Source: Paenibacillus sp. ACRRY (lineage in GTDB: Bacteria > Bacillota > Bacilli > Paenibacillales > Paenibacillaceae). Taken from it: 64,000 nucleotides of DNA. A program made the position numbers and the translations under genes. Location of the stretch: positions 533,813-597,812 of the forward strand of contig NZ_JAKRNM010000003.1 in assembly GCF_022346995.1 (NCBI RefSeq), in the 5' to 3' direction. Shown piece after piece: positions 38,949-48,917 of this stretch. Each line of letters starts with the position of its first letter. Positions within the stretch are counted from its first letter, which is position 1. A model generated the notes under the pieces. That model was not told the origin of the DNA. It ran no database searches and was given only the letters and a program-made list of their open reading frames with translations.

Positions 38949-41491
38949 TGTTAAAAAGTATTGCTCGGGGAAAATGGGCACGAAAATTAGTAGATTATTT
39001 AATGAATATTTCTTTGAAAAGATTATCTGAAAATCAGAAGGACTACTTGAAAAGTAAATTATCACTAAAGCAAAAAGAGTTTATAAAGAGATTTGTTGGA
39101 GAACAAAAGTATATTGTTCGTATGCAAGTGGAAGAGTATAAGTACAAATTATTAAACTTAGGCTTTCATGAAAAGGCTATTGAAGATTTAAAAAAGTTAA
39201 CGTTAGATGATTCAAATGAGTTAGCTCACAGGGAAGCTTGTTGGGAATTAGCTCTTTGGTATGCTGATCATCGTACTCTTGAAAGTGCAGAGATTGCCCT
39301 TTCTTTCTTAAACAAATCTCTTATCAATGAAACAGGTAGTCATAGACTGTTTCAAGGTGTATTACTTCAAGCTGAATTGTACCAAATGCTTGGTAAAGGA
39401 AAACAAGCTGAAGAAATTATTAATAGTAATAATAAGAGTCAAAAGCAAGGTGATTTATTATTGGCCAATGCCAATTTAAAAAACGATTTGCCGACAAAAC
39501 TCCAATGGATTAATAGGCTAATGCTATTACATGGATTGGCAGAAATTGATTTAGAGAAAGAGGGAAGACAAAGCAATTTCCTATTTGATCGTTTAAAAAC
39601 TGTAAGTAAAAACAAAAAAAACATATTTGTAACTAAAAAGAAACCTTTAGTTTCAATTATTATGCCGGTGTATAATTCGGAGACTGTGATTAAAACCGCT
39701 TTGGATTCTTTGTTATCACAAACTTGGACAAATATCGAATTAATTATAGTTGATGATTGTAGCACAGATCGTACGATAGAAATCATTGATGAGTACATTG
39801 AACTAGATACTCGTATAAAACTGATTAAGGCTGAAGTTAACAGTGGTACGTATGTATCTCGTAATTTGGGATTGAAGGTAGCGATGGGTGAATTTGTCAC
39901 TTGCCATGATGCTGATGACTGGTCTCATGCTGAAAAAATAGAAAGGCAAGTTTTACATCTTATAGACAATCCTAAATTGGTGGCAAATGTTTCGGATCAA
40001 AGTCGGTTAACAAACAATTTGCTCTTTTACCGTCGAAAGCAACAAAGGTTATATGTATTTAGTAACATGTCTTCCCTGATGTTTAGGAGACAAAAAGTGA
40101 AGGAGAAAATTGGTTATTGGGACAGTGTTCGTTTTAGTGGAGATGGTGAGTTCGTACGGCGTATGAAAAGGGAATTTGGTGAAGCCTCTGTTGCCAATAT
40201 ATGTTCTGGCCCATTATCTTTTACGAGAGTTTCTGAGTATTCATTAACGGAGAATGGTCCTTTTGGATACTATGGTTATTTTTTTGGTGCTCGTAAAGAG
40301 TATGTTGAAAGTTTCGATAATTATCATAAACAAGCAGTAAACTTACGGTATGAATTTCCACAGATCGACAGACCGTTTGCTATTCCAAATCCTATGCAAC
40401 CGAGTATGAATAGATTAGAGAAACCAAGGCATTTTGATGTTATTATTGCTTCAGACTTCAGACTATCTGGAGGTACTACCTCTTCAAACTTAGAGGAGAT
40501 AAAGGCACAAATACAAGCTGGATTAAGAACAGGTCTTGTACAAATGTCTAGTTATCAGGCAAAGGTGACCAAAGAAATCAATTATAAAATTAGAGAAATT
40601 ATTGATGGGTCCCAAGTACAAATGTTAGTTTATGGTGAGAAGATAACATGCGATGTATTAATTGTAAGACATCCTCCAGTTCTCCACGAGATACAGAAAT
40701 ATATACCTGAGGTAAAGGCAAAAAGAATATGCGTTATTGTCAATCAAACACCTAAGGTTGATTATGGAGGAGATGGGGCTGTTGCATATGATATAGGACG
40801 TTGTCAAGAAAATCTAGAGAGATACTTTGCACAAACTGGTGTTTGGTACCCAATAGGGCCTCTCGTAAGAAATACGCTTATAAAACAGCACGCTAAAGAG
40901 ATAAAAGAAATTCATTTAGCCGAGGAAGATTGGGTAAATATTATCAACACTGATGAATGGAAACAAAAAAAAAAATTACCAATTGGACACTCTGAAATTA
41001 GGATAGGAAGGCATTCTCGAGACCAATACGTAAAATGGCCATCTAATCCAGCTGAACTTCTTCAAATATATCCTGATTCTGCACCTTATGAAATTCATGT
41101 TCTTGGAGGAGCGAAAATACCGGAGAGTATTCTTGGGTTTTTGCCCAAAAATTGGAGAGTAATAGATTTTGGTGATATGGATCCAATGAGATTTTTGGCT
41201 GGAATAGATGTTTTTGTGTACTACATTCATCCAGAATGTATCGAAGCATTTGGGCGTGTCATTATTGAAGCAATGGCTGTTGGGGTGCCGGTCATATTGC
41301 CGCCTAGCTATAAAGATTTATTTAGGGATGCTGCAGTATATGCTGAACCGGAGGAAGTAAAAGTTAAAATTAATATATTGATAAGTGATAGTGAAATATA
41401 TGCATCACAAATTGCAAAGGCTTTAAACTATATCTCGGATTTTTTCGACTATTCTAGTCACATAAGTAGATTGAAAATAGGGGAGGAGTAA
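38948..41491 (+). CDS. Bifunctional glycosyltransferase: helical N-term, GT2, and GT-B (GT4-like) domain
   Basis: An 847-residue protein in three parts. Residues about 1-225 are helical with TPR-like character. A GT-A family 2 domain follows (about 232-470) with [17 protein letters not shown] and the metal-binding DADDW at about 320. A second transferase of GT-B type occupies about 495-840, with a C-terminal Rossmann half (PYEIHVLGGAKIP) and an acceptor/donor motif PECIEAFGRVIIEAMAVGVP typical of GT4. Such proteins add two sugars in turn to a lipid-linked glycan in the cytoplasm. It is translationally coupled to the exporter ATPase. The protein at 42454 is a paralogue with a shortened C-terminus. 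Confidence 0.85.
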   Translation: MLKSIARGKWARKLVDYLMNISLKRLSENQKDYLKSKLSLKQKEFIKRFVGEQKYIVRMQVEEYKYKLLNLGFHEKAIEDLKKLTLDDSNELAHREACWELALWYADHRTLESAEIALSFLNKSLINETGSHRLFQGVLLQAELYQMLGKGKQAEEIINSNNKSQKQGDLLLANANLKNDLPTKLQWINRLMLLHGLAEIDLEKEGRQSNFLFDRLKTVSKNKKNIFVTKKKPLVSIIMPVYNSETVIKTALDSLLSQTWTNIELIIVDDCSTDRTIEIIDEYIELDTRIKLIKAEVNSGTYVSRNLGLKVAMGEFVTCHDADDWSHAEKIERQVLHLIDNPKLVANVSDQSRLTNNLLFYRRKQQRLYVFSNMSSLMFRRQKVKEKIGYWDSVRFSGDGEFVRRMKREFGEASVANICSGPLSFTRVSEYSLTENGPFGYYGYFFGARKEYVESFDNYHKQAVNLRYEFPQIDRPFAIPNPMQPSMNRLEKPRHFDVIIASDFRLSGGTTSSNLEEIKAQIQAGLRTGLVQMSSYQAKVTKEINYKIREIIDGSQVQMLVYGEKITCDVLIVRHPPVLHEIQKYIPEVKAKRICVIVNQTPKVDYGGDGAVAYDIGRCQENLERYFAQTGVWYPIGPLVRNTLIKQHAKEIKEIHLAEEDWVNIINTDEWKQKKKLPIGHSEIRIGRHSRDQYVKWPSNPAELLQIYPDSAPYEIHVLGGAKIPESILGFLPKNWRVIDFGDMDPMRFLAGIDVFVYYIHPECIEAFGRVIIEAMAVGVPVILPPSYKDLFRDAAVYAEPEEVKVKINILISDSEIYASQIAKALNYISDFFDYSSHISRLKIGEE

Positions 41492-41492
41492 A

Positions 41493-42446
41493 ATGGAGTA
41501 TCATCACGTGAACAGTGAAGAAGAATCGTACTGGGCAAGAAGGGAAAGATTCATGTATTACCAGTACATAAAATTTATGGTTAAAGCATTGGGGGATGAC
41601 GCTAAAAGCCTACTCGATGTAGGTTCTTCAAATGCCGAATATGTTGAAAGTTTCAATTGGATAGCTAATAGATATGCTCTCGATATAAATAAACCGTATC
41701 AGTCTGGAAATGTTAAAGGTATTCAAATGGATTTTATGGAGTTCCAGCCTACAGAAAGGTTCGATTTTGTTACATGTTTGCAAGTTCTTGAACATATTCA
41801 AGATCCAGTTCCCTTTGTGAAAAAGTTATTTGAGGTGGGGAAGCGTGTACTCATTTCTGTTCCATATATGTGGAGGGAAAACTCGGAGGAGGGACATATT
41901 CATGACCCAGTAGATTTAGGAAAGGTAATAAGTTGGATTGGGAAGAATCCTGATTATCATATAATAGTTGAAGAGCCTTTATTTAACTCAACAAAGAATA
42001 GAAGACTGATATGTTATTATCACTCAGAAGGACAAAAATTTAATATGAATAAGTTACGTCAAGGATTATTAATGGGGAATCTTCAAAATAATGATAAGAA
42101 TAGGGTTGATTCCAATTTTGAGCAAATAAATAAGCATTTACTCGAAATTAATGAGCATTTAATAGGAATTAGGGAGGAGCAAGAAAGACAGAGTAAATTG
42201 ATTAGCATTGATTCTACAATAAGCATTAATGTAAATAATCTGACTAGAATAAAGGATGAAAATGAACGGATATCTTCTCGGATATCCAATTACAAGAAGG
42301 AAATAAAAAAAACGGAAAAAAAATATAAATTATCATTATTACAAAAAAAAAAATATGAACGAGTTTATGAGGATATTATTAACAGTAAGTCGTGGAGGTA
42401 TACTAAACCCTTACGGGATATTAGATTGATCTTACAAAGAAAGTAG
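41493..42446 (+). CDS. SAM-dependent methyltransferase with C-terminal coiled coil
   Basis: A 317-residue protein. Residues about 30-150 form a class I methyltransferase domain (SLLDVGSSNAEYVESF as motif I, FDFVTCLQVLEHI as motif IV/post). Residues about 185-285 are a predicted coiled coil. The C-terminal tail NSKSWRYTKPLRDIRLILQRK is basic, and its SxSWRxTxPLR pattern recurs in many glycan-assembly proteins and in the next gene's N-terminal region. It probably methylates a sugar of the exported glycan, perhaps as a chain-terminating step, as known for Wzt-dependent polysaccharides with a coiled-coil length ruler; that role is inferred. Starts one base after the preceding stop codon (GGGGAGGAG site). 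Confidence 0.8.
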   Translation: MEYHHVNSEEESYWARRERFMYYQYIKFMVKALGDDAKSLLDVGSSNAEYVESFNWIANRYALDINKPYQSGNVKGIQMDFMEFQPTERFDFVTCLQVLEHIQDPVPFVKKLFEVGKRVLISVPYMWRENSEEGHIHDPVDLGKVISWIGKNPDYHIIVEEPLFNSTKNRRLICYYHSEGQKFNMNKLRQGLLMGNLQNNDKNRVDSNFEQINKHLLEINEHLIGIREEQERQSKLISIDSTISINVNNLTRIKDENERISSRISNYKKEIKKTEKKYKLSLLQKKKYERVYEDIINSKSWRYTKPLRDIRLILQRK

Positions 42447-42453
42447 TGTGCTC

Positions 42454-44637
42454 ATGGAGAACAAAGTACGATACGAGGATGATAACTCATTAAATGGGGC
42501 CAAATATCTCGTAGGTAAAAAGCTTAAGCTAGATAAACTAGTTGAAGAAATTGACTTGGAAAAAACGAAAAATAAAAATCTACTTAGCGAACTTGAAAAT
42601 CTCCAGTTTGTTCTAAGGGATATAAAAGAGAAAACCTATCACATCGACCTAGAGAGAGAGCGTTCATTTACAAAATTAAAAGCGATGGAGAATAGTCATT
42701 CTTGGAAAATCACAAGATTTCTAAGGGGAATAAAAAACATAACCTTTAAAAGAAAAGGGAAGTATAAAAGTCAGTATAAAACTACTTCAAAAAATCCAAT
42801 TGATAGTAAACAAGAACTGAAGAAAATACGTAAATTGAAAGAAAAATTATTTGTTTTAGGCTTCGAAGAGCGAGCATTGAATGAGTTGCATGACATAGTT
42901 AAGAACAATTACTTGACAAAAAAAGTCCGAGCTGTTGCAGCCTGGGAATTATCCATGTGGTATTCAAATAAATTAAATGAGCATGATGCTCATAAATGTA
43001 TTGAATTATTAGATATAAGTCTAGATGGAGTCAATGATATTAACCGAACTTATCATGCGTTCATTATTAGAGCAGAATGTTACAAAATATTAGGTGACAT
43101 AGATAAATCAAAGATTGAAATCGAACAAGCATTTAAGTTAATTAGCGATGCAAACCTTTGTCTCGCTGCAAGTAATTTCGAGATGGCTGTCGACGATAGG
43201 ATTAAGTGGGTTAATAAAGCCCTGCAATTATATAACATTCCTAATGTAAGGTTAGACAGAACCTCAGGTCAAACAATCTATGATTGTTTAATTGTAGATA
43301 ATATAACATCTGCAAGTTCTTTTGGTTATCAACCAAAGGTTTCAGTAATAATGCCTGTATATAATGCTTGGGGAGTTATTGAAACTTCTCTGAAATCCGT
43401 TATGAACCAAACTTGGACAAATTTAGAAATAATAATTGTTGATGATTGTAGTAGTGATAAAACTACTGAAAAAATAGAGCAATTGGTCGCTCGTGATCTT
43501 AGGGTGAAATTAATAAGAGCAGAATTTAATAGAGGGACTTATACAGCTAGAAATATTGCATTAAAGAGTGCAACGGGAGAGTTTGTTACTTGTCATGATG
43601 CAGATGATTGGTCTCACCCAATGAAATTGGAAGTACAGGCTCTTCACTTAGTAGAAAATAAAGAGTGTATTGCTAATACTTCTCAAGCTGCTAGAGCAAC
43701 GGAAGATCTTATGTTTTATAGAAAGGGTAGAATAGGTAAAAATATATTCCCTAATACATCTTCATTAATGTTTCGGCGCGAAGAGGTGGTTGAAAAAATC
43801 GGATACTGGGATAACGTTAGATTTAGTGCAGATAGTGAATTTATCAATAGATTGCAAAAAACATTTGGAAAGGAAGCTGTGATTGATTTACAAACGGGGC
43901 CGTTATCATTTCCAAGGATAACTATGAATTCATTAACGGCAAGCAATAGTTTTGGATTAAATGGGCCTTTAACTGGTGCAAGAAGGTTTTATAGAGATAG
44001 CTATATAGAATTTCAAAATACTTCGGAAGATTTACGGTATGACTTTCCGCAATTATCTAGACCATTTGCCGTTGTCGAACCAATGAAGCCGTTACGTGAA
44101 GTTAATCCTTTGAAAAAAAGAGTCTTTGATATAGTATTTGTTTCAGATTTTCGGCAATCGGAGATTGTTCTACGTTTACTAAACGACATTATGGAATCAA
44201 AGAAACAGGAATTAAAAATAGGGATAATACAGATGTATTCCTATGAACCGGACCCAACTACTTTACTTGATTCATTAATAAGAGACTTGATCAACAATGG
44301 AGTGGTTGAGATATTGGTACATGGAGAAAGCATTTCTTGTGACTATTTAATTGTACGAAGTACCCCCATACTCCAAGAGGTACAAAAGTACATTCCTGAT
44401 GTGTCCCCAAAAGACGTTCATGTTGTGATTGAAAGCGATATATGTGATTCATTAGTCGATCTAGATAGATGTAACCAAAACCTTTATAAGTACTTTGGTA
44501 AAGAAGGAGTTTGGCATCCAATAAATCCTAAAATTAGAGTGGAGATTAAGAAGTACAGTGATAGGATGATTACGTTAGGGAAAGATTGGACTGATATTAA
44601 TATGATTATTAATAAGGCTATTGAAGAAGATAAATAA
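42454..44637 (+). CDS. Glycosyltransferase (GT2) with coiled coil and truncated GT-B half
   Basis: About 727 residues. A coiled coil lies at about residues 20-75 and is followed by the basic SHSWKITRFLRGIK motif. A helical region (about 110-285) and a GT2 domain (about 294-530, with VSVIMPVYNA, VDDCSSD and DADDWSH) come next. The final part (about 555-727) matches only the N-terminal half of the GT-B domain of the protein at 38948 and stops where that protein continues with its nucleotide-sugar-binding half. GT2 should be active; the second function is probably lost. An in-frame GTG at 42448 is the alternative start. The ribosome site is weak, so the exact start is uncertain. Confidence 0.78.
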   Translation: MENKVRYEDDNSLNGAKYLVGKKLKLDKLVEEIDLEKTKNKNLLSELENLQFVLRDIKEKTYHIDLERERSFTKLKAMENSHSWKITRFLRGIKNITFKRKGKYKSQYKTTSKNPIDSKQELKKIRKLKEKLFVLGFEERALNELHDIVKNNYLTKKVRAVAAWELSMWYSNKLNEHDAHKCIELLDISLDGVNDINRTYHAFIIRAECYKILGDIDKSKIEIEQAFKLISDANLCLAASNFEMAVDDRIKWVNKALQLYNIPNVRLDRTSGQTIYDCLIVDNITSASSFGYQPKVSVIMPVYNAWGVIETSLKSVMNQTWTNLEIIIVDDCSSDKTTEKIEQLVARDLRVKLIRAEFNRGTYTARNIALKSATGEFVTCHDADDWSHPMKLEVQALHLVENKECIANTSQAARATEDLMFYRKGRIGKNIFPNTSSLMFRREEVVEKIGYWDNVRFSADSEFINRLQKTFGKEAVIDLQTGPLSFPRITMNSLTASNSFGLNGPLTGARRFYRDSYIEFQNTSEDLRYDFPQLSRPFAVVEPMKPLREVNPLKKRVFDIVFVSDFRQSEIVLRLLNDIMESKKQELKIGIIQMYSYEPDPTTLLDSLIRDLINNGVVEILVHGESISCDYLIVRSTPILQEVQKYIPDVSPKDVHVVIESDICDSLVDLDRCNQNLYKYFGKEGVWHPINPKIRVEIKKYSDRMITLGKDWTDINMIINKAIEEDK

Positions 44638-44649
44638 GGGGATATTAAA

Positions 44650-45960
44650 GTGAAAAAAGAATTATTAGAAAAGTTAATAAATAATAATGCTGTAGTTGGG
44701 ATCATTGGTCTGGGGTATGTAGGTGTTCCATTGGCTCTAGCTTATGCTAACTCAGAAATAAAGGTAATTGGTTTTGATATAGATGAGTTTAAAACTCAGC
44801 ATATTAATGATGGTATCAGCTACTTTAAACATATTTCGTCAGAACAATTGAAAAAAGTTACTGAAACGAAAATATTTAGTGCTACTACTGACTTTTCTGA
44901 AATTGGTAATGTTGATGTTATTATATTATGTTTACCCACTCCACTTAATCAATATAGGGAGCCGGACTTGTCTTATGTAGTTAAAACAATAGAGGCCATC
45001 CTCCCTTATCTTAGGAAAGGACAGGTTCTTAGTTTGGAAAGTACCACTTACCCTGGAACCACTGAAGAAGAATTGGCTACTCGAATTTCAAGAAAAGGAT
45101 TCCAAATTGGTAGTGATTTCTTTCTTGTGTACTCTCCTGAAAGAGAAGACCCGGGAAACCCTAACTTCTCAACATCTACAATTCCTAAAGTTGTAGGAGG
45201 AATAACAAAAGACTGTTTGGAAATTGGCGTTGCACTGTACGAAAGTATTATTGAAAAAGTAGTACCTTTAAGCTCGACGAAAGCTGCTGAATTAACAAAG
45301 TTATTGGAGAATATATATAGATCAGTGAATATTGGTCTAGCAAATGAGATGAAGATGATAGCTGATCGTATGGAGATAGATATATGGGAAGTAATTGATG
45401 CGGCTGCTACTAAGCCTTTCGGTTTTACTCCGTTTTATCCTGGTCCAGGTTTGGGGGGGCATTGTATTCCGATAGATCCTTTTTATTTAACCTGGAAAGC
45501 TAAGGAATATGGATTAAACACCAAATTTATTGAACTTTCTGGTGAAATTAACACGTCAATGCCTACATGGGTAATTCATAAAGTTAATGATGCATTAAAT
45601 GAAATGGGGAAATCGGTGAAAAACTCCAAGGTACTTGTACTTGGTTTGTCATACAAAAAAAATATTGATGATGTTAGGGAGTCTCCTTCTGTAGAATTAA
45701 TGGAATTACTACGTTCGAAGGGAGCAATTGTAACTTACTGTGATCCATATATTAAACAATTCCCTAAAATGAGAGAGTATCATTTTGAATTGAATTCGGT
45801 TTTATTAACACCGGAGTTATTGAGGCAAATGGATTGCGTCATCATCAGTACCAATCACGATGACTTTGATTATGAAATGATTCTTCAACATAGCCAACTT
45901 ATCGTTGATACAAGAGGAGTATACCGGGGATTCGAAACTGATAAAGTTGTCAGTGCTTGA
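44650..45960 (+). CDS. UDP-N-acetylhexosamine/UDP-glucose 6-dehydrogenase family (WbpA/WecC type)
   Basis: A 436-residue nucleotide-sugar dehydrogenase that oxidises the C6 hydroxyl of a UDP-sugar to a carboxylate with two NAD+. The NAD-binding motif [13 protein letters not shown] lies at about residues 17-29. The catalytic Cys272 is in [10 protein letters not shown]. The C-terminal UDP-binding domain has [16 protein letters not shown]. The motif [18 protein letters not shown] is typical of the UDP-GlcNAc dehydrogenase (WbpA) branch, so the glycan probably contains a hexosaminuronic acid. Start: GTG at 44650, eight bases after AAGGG. It overlaps no gene at its start; its end overlaps the possible start of the next glycosyltransferase. 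Confidence 0.87.
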   Translation: MKKELLEKLINNNAVVGIIGLGYVGVPLALAYANSEIKVIGFDIDEFKTQHINDGISYFKHISSEQLKKVTETKIFSATTDFSEIGNVDVIILCLPTPLNQYREPDLSYVVKTIEAILPYLRKGQVLSLESTTYPGTTEEELATRISRKGFQIGSDFFLVYSPEREDPGNPNFSTSTIPKVVGGITKDCLEIGVALYESIIEKVVPLSSTKAAELTKLLENIYRSVNIGLANEMKMIADRMEIDIWEVIDAAATKPFGFTPFYPGPGLGGHCIPIDPFYLTWKAKEYGLNTKFIELSGEINTSMPTWVIHKVNDALNEMGKSVKNSKVLVLGLSYKKNIDDVRESPSVELMELLRSKGAIVTYCDPYIKQFPKMREYHFELNSVLLTPELLRQMDCVIISTNHDDFDYEMILQHSQLIVDTRGVYRGFETDKVVSA

Positions 45961-46909
45961 AAATTTATATTATTTAACGGAATGGAGGGAGAAAGTTATA
46001 TCTCAAAATTCTATATTAATCAGTATTATCATGCCAGTATATAATCGACAAGAGTCAATAGCGTGTGCAATCGAGAGTATTCTTAACCAAACTTATTCAA
46101 ATTTCGAGTTAATTATAATTGATGATGGTTCTACGGATAAGACATGTTCAATTATTAGTTCTTTTTCTGATGATAGAATTAGATATTTTTTGTTGAAAAA
46201 AAATATAGGGGCAGCAGCTGCGAGAAATGTGGGGATTCATCGGGCTAAAGGACAATGGATAGCATTTCAAGATAGCGATGATTACTGGGATCCTAGTAAG
46301 TTAAGAAAACAAGTTCAATTAATTGATGATCGTTCTCCCTCCATTATCTTTTCTAGTTTCGTTCGTAATAAAAAGGGATCCAAAGAATATATCCCGAAGA
46401 ATCAGAAAGATATAATTATCCCAAAGGAAGGGAGGCTAAATAAGCAATTACTTAGAGGGAATTTCATTGCAACGCCTACTGTGCTTATGCCAAAAGTTTT
46501 TTTTGAAAAGTTCGGTGGCTTTAATGAACAAATGCCAAGATTTCAGGATTGGGAGTTATGGTTGAGATTATCATCTGACTGTAACTTTATCTGGATAGAT
46601 GAGCCTCTAGTAAAAGTGGAATATACTGAGAATAGTATCTCTTCTGATAGAAGTAAAATGATTAAGGGATATGAATTGATATGGAGCCTTCACTCCAGAA
46701 TGTTAATGGATGCAGGGGCGGAATATGTGGCTCGATATTTGTTCTCTTTTGGACATAATCTATCGCTGTTTGGAGAGATGAAATATGGGAGGGAAATATT
46801 AATTCAGTCTTTTAGATACGGTTTTTTTTCTTTGAGACAATTATTCTGCTTAGGTCTAAATATTCTCGGGCACAAAATGTATTTATTTTTGTATAGGTTT
46901 TATAAATGA
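45953..46909 (+). CDS. Glycosyltransferase family 2; start codon uncertain
   Basis: A GT-A family 2 transferase. The GT2 core begins at [13 protein letters not shown], with IDDGSTD and metal-binding DSDDYW, followed by a helical C-terminal region (about 230-318). The frame is open from 45905, inside the upstream gene. No normal start has a good ribosome site: the GTG at 45953 overlaps the upstream stop codon region and would allow coupling, while the excellent site GGAGGGAG (45984-45991) is followed after 6 bases by an in-frame ATA at 45998. I give the GTG as a conservative start. The acceptor and donor are unknown. Confidence 0.78.
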   Translation: MLENLYYLTEWREKVISQNSILISIIMPVYNRQESIACAIESILNQTYSNFELIIIDDGSTDKTCSIISSFSDDRIRYFLLKKNIGAAAARNVGIHRAKGQWIAFQDSDDYWDPSKLRKQVQLIDDRSPSIIFSSFVRNKKGSKEYIPKNQKDIIIPKEGRLNKQLLRGNFIATPTVLMPKVFFEKFGGFNEQMPRFQDWELWLRLSSDCNFIWIDEPLVKVEYTENSISSDRSKMIKGYELIWSLHSRMLMDAGAEYVARYLFSFGHNLSLFGEMKYGREILIQSFRYGFFSLRQLFCLGLNILGHKMYLFLYRFYK

Positions 46910-46934
46910 TATCTAATGTATATATGGAGGGAAT

Positions 46935-47753
46935 ATGGAGTTATTAAAAAAAATAAAAACTAACTATAGTGATTTATCTAGAACCCATATTCTTTATGAC
47001 TTTCCATACGAATTAACTGTAATGTACGAAGGAGTTCCTTTTGAATTTCTTTTAAATATGAAAAGTCAAAAAAGAAAAGTAATTGTGTTTGGCTCAGGTG
47101 CTTATCAAATGGAAAAAATAGCTCCTCCAATTTTCCAAAGACACTCATGGATACATCATATAGAGGAATCATCGATATTTTATAATGATCCAACACTATA
47201 TCTTGGGGAAATGAGTATAGGATGGGGCTTTGGTGATGAAGATAAACATTATTTAGAAATTATATCAAATATACTTGTCAAAATATTTGATTATAGTAAA
47301 ATTCTGCGAAATAATGTTATGTTTCATGGTAGTTCTGGTGGAGGTTTTATGTCTCTTTTATTAGGTGGTTTCATAAAGGAGACAAAAGTAATGGTTAATA
47401 ACCCTCAAACTGTAGTAACTAATTATTACAAAAGTCATGTTGATGCTTTGTTTGAAACCCTTCCATCTAGTCATTTAATTGACGATATCATGTGTAAATA
47501 CAAAACCAGATTAAATGCCTCTTATTTCTATAATGAGATTAGTTACATTCCAGAGATAATATATCTTCAAAATGTTGCAAGTCAACATGACATGAAGTAT
47601 CATCTATCCCCGTTTCTATCAGAACTTCATATTATGTCTGATTTCTTTAGTAAAATTAATATTGTTCTATATTGCGATAAAGAAAAAGGTCATAGCCCTC
47701 TTGGACTCAACGAAACGTTGGTATATTTCAGGGATTATTTTACTGAACTTTAG
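46935..47753 (+). CDS. Unrecognised protein with alpha/beta-hydrolase features
   Basis: A 272-residue protein without signal peptide or membrane helix. It has a nucleophile-elbow pattern HGSSGGGF (G-x-S-x-G with Ser134), preceded by a strand and followed by a hydrophobic helix as in alpha/beta hydrolases. A late histidine in KGHSPLG fits a catalytic His. The acid residue cannot be fixed. It is the last gene of the AT-rich glycan operon (26 bases after the preceding stop, GGAGGGA site). It may be a glycan-modifying esterase or acyltransferase, but I do not recognise a named family. Confidence 0.6.
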   Translation: MELLKKIKTNYSDLSRTHILYDFPYELTVMYEGVPFEFLLNMKSQKRKVIVFGSGAYQMEKIAPPIFQRHSWIHHIEESSIFYNDPTLYLGEMSIGWGFGDEDKHYLEIISNILVKIFDYSKILRNNVMFHGSSGGGFMSLLLGGFIKETKVMVNNPQTVVTNYYKSHVDALFETLPSSHLIDDIMCKYKTRLNASYFYNEISYIPEIIYLQNVASQHDMKYHLSPFLSELHIMSDFFSKINIVLYCDKEKGHSPLGLNETLVYFRDYFTEL

Positions 47754-48151
47754 CTAGTACACAATTTAAGAATTTCGATATCCGTATGTTACTGAAACAA
47801 AGTAGAATTACCAGCTGCAGGTAAACACAGAATTAGAAAAGAACGTCTTTTCATGCTCTTTCAGCAACAAATCAGTGCTGTGTGCCAACTTACCGCAAAC
47901 CTTACTAAAACAATTTTGATTTTATGCATAATGTGCATTTTTATCTATGGCTCAGATCTAGTTGGATTAAAATGATAAGTCTGAGACTTAGGGCATTTGA
48001 TAAATTTGAATGATGTTAAAATATTTAAGAGCACTGACATTATCATGAAATTTTACATGCTGTATCTCCAGACGAGGATTCGCTTTTCATTGAACTGATT
48101 TTTCGGGCTTTGAATATTCAGCTTTAACTAGCAAATTTCTGAGGTGACTTA
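47754..48151. other. 398-base noncoding gap at the edge of the AT-rich region
   Basis: No open frame worth calling. A small inverted repeat ATGCA/TGCAT (47924-47938) followed by five Ts is the only terminator-like signal. Composition passes from the AT-rich island to the moderate GC of the rml genes here. I found no transposase remnant or clear direct repeats. Confidence 0.5.
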
Positions 48152-48895
48152 ATGAAAGCCGTAATTCTTGCAGGCGGGACTGGTTCCCGCCTTTTTCCTT
48201 TAACTAAGGTTACTAATAAGCACTTGCTTCCTGTAGGAAGGTATCCAATGATCTTCCATTCGACATATAAATTGAAACAAGCTGGCCTTACCGACATCAT
48301 GGTGATTACCGGCAAAGAACATATGGGAGACGTCGTTAATCTCCTCGGCAGCGGAAGCGATATAGGTGTCTCATTCACATATCGCGTTCAAGATGAAGCA
48401 GGAGGAATAGCTCAAGCGCTTGGACTGGCAGAACAATTTACAGGTGATGACCAGATGGTGGTCATCCTGGGGGATAACGTGTTCGAAGACGACATTACAG
48501 AGTATGTGGCTAATTTCCGGGAGCAAAAGTCCGGAGCAAAAATATTGATACAAGAAGTCAGCGATCCTCATCGCTTCGGAGTGCCTGAGTTACATGGCGA
48601 TCGTATCGTATCCATTGAAGAAAAACCTCAAAAACCCAAAAGCAAATATGCGGTAACAGGCATATATATGTTTGATAGTGAAGTCTTCAAGATCATCAAG
48701 ACATTAAAGCCGTCTGCAAGAGGTGAATTGGAAATCACAGACGTAAACAATGCGTACATTGAACGAGGAAATCTAACCTACGATATACTTAAGGGTTGGT
48801 GGACAGACGCAGGGACTCACGCTTCATTGGCAAGGGCCAATGAATTGGCACGGAATATTGTTTTCGGAGACGAGTTCGGGAAGTTAAAGTTATAG
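48152..48895 (+). CDS. rmlA: Glucose-1-phosphate thymidylyltransferase
   Basis: A 247-residue nucleotidyltransferase that makes dTDP-glucose, the first step of dTDP-L-rhamnose synthesis. The signature is ILAGGTGSRLFPLTKVTNKHLLPVG at the N-terminus (positions 4-28), with metal-binding LGDNVFED and EEKPQKPKS. It is the short form, like B. subtilis SpsI, missing about 40 C-terminal residues of enterobacterial RmlA that form an allosteric site. First gene of an rmlACBD operon. Start: ATG at 48152 after TGAGGTGAC. Confidence 0.92.
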   Translation: MKAVILAGGTGSRLFPLTKVTNKHLLPVGRYPMIFHSTYKLKQAGLTDIMVITGKEHMGDVVNLLGSGSDIGVSFTYRVQDEAGGIAQALGLAEQFTGDDQMVVILGDNVFEDDITEYVANFREQKSGAKILIQEVSDPHRFGVPELHGDRIVSIEEKPQKPKSKYAVTGIYMFDSEVFKIIKTLKPSARGELEITDVNNAYIERGNLTYDILKGWWTDAGTHASLARANELARNIVFGDEFGKLKL

Positions 48896-48917
48896 AAGAG
48901 AAGGGATGGCGGAGTAA

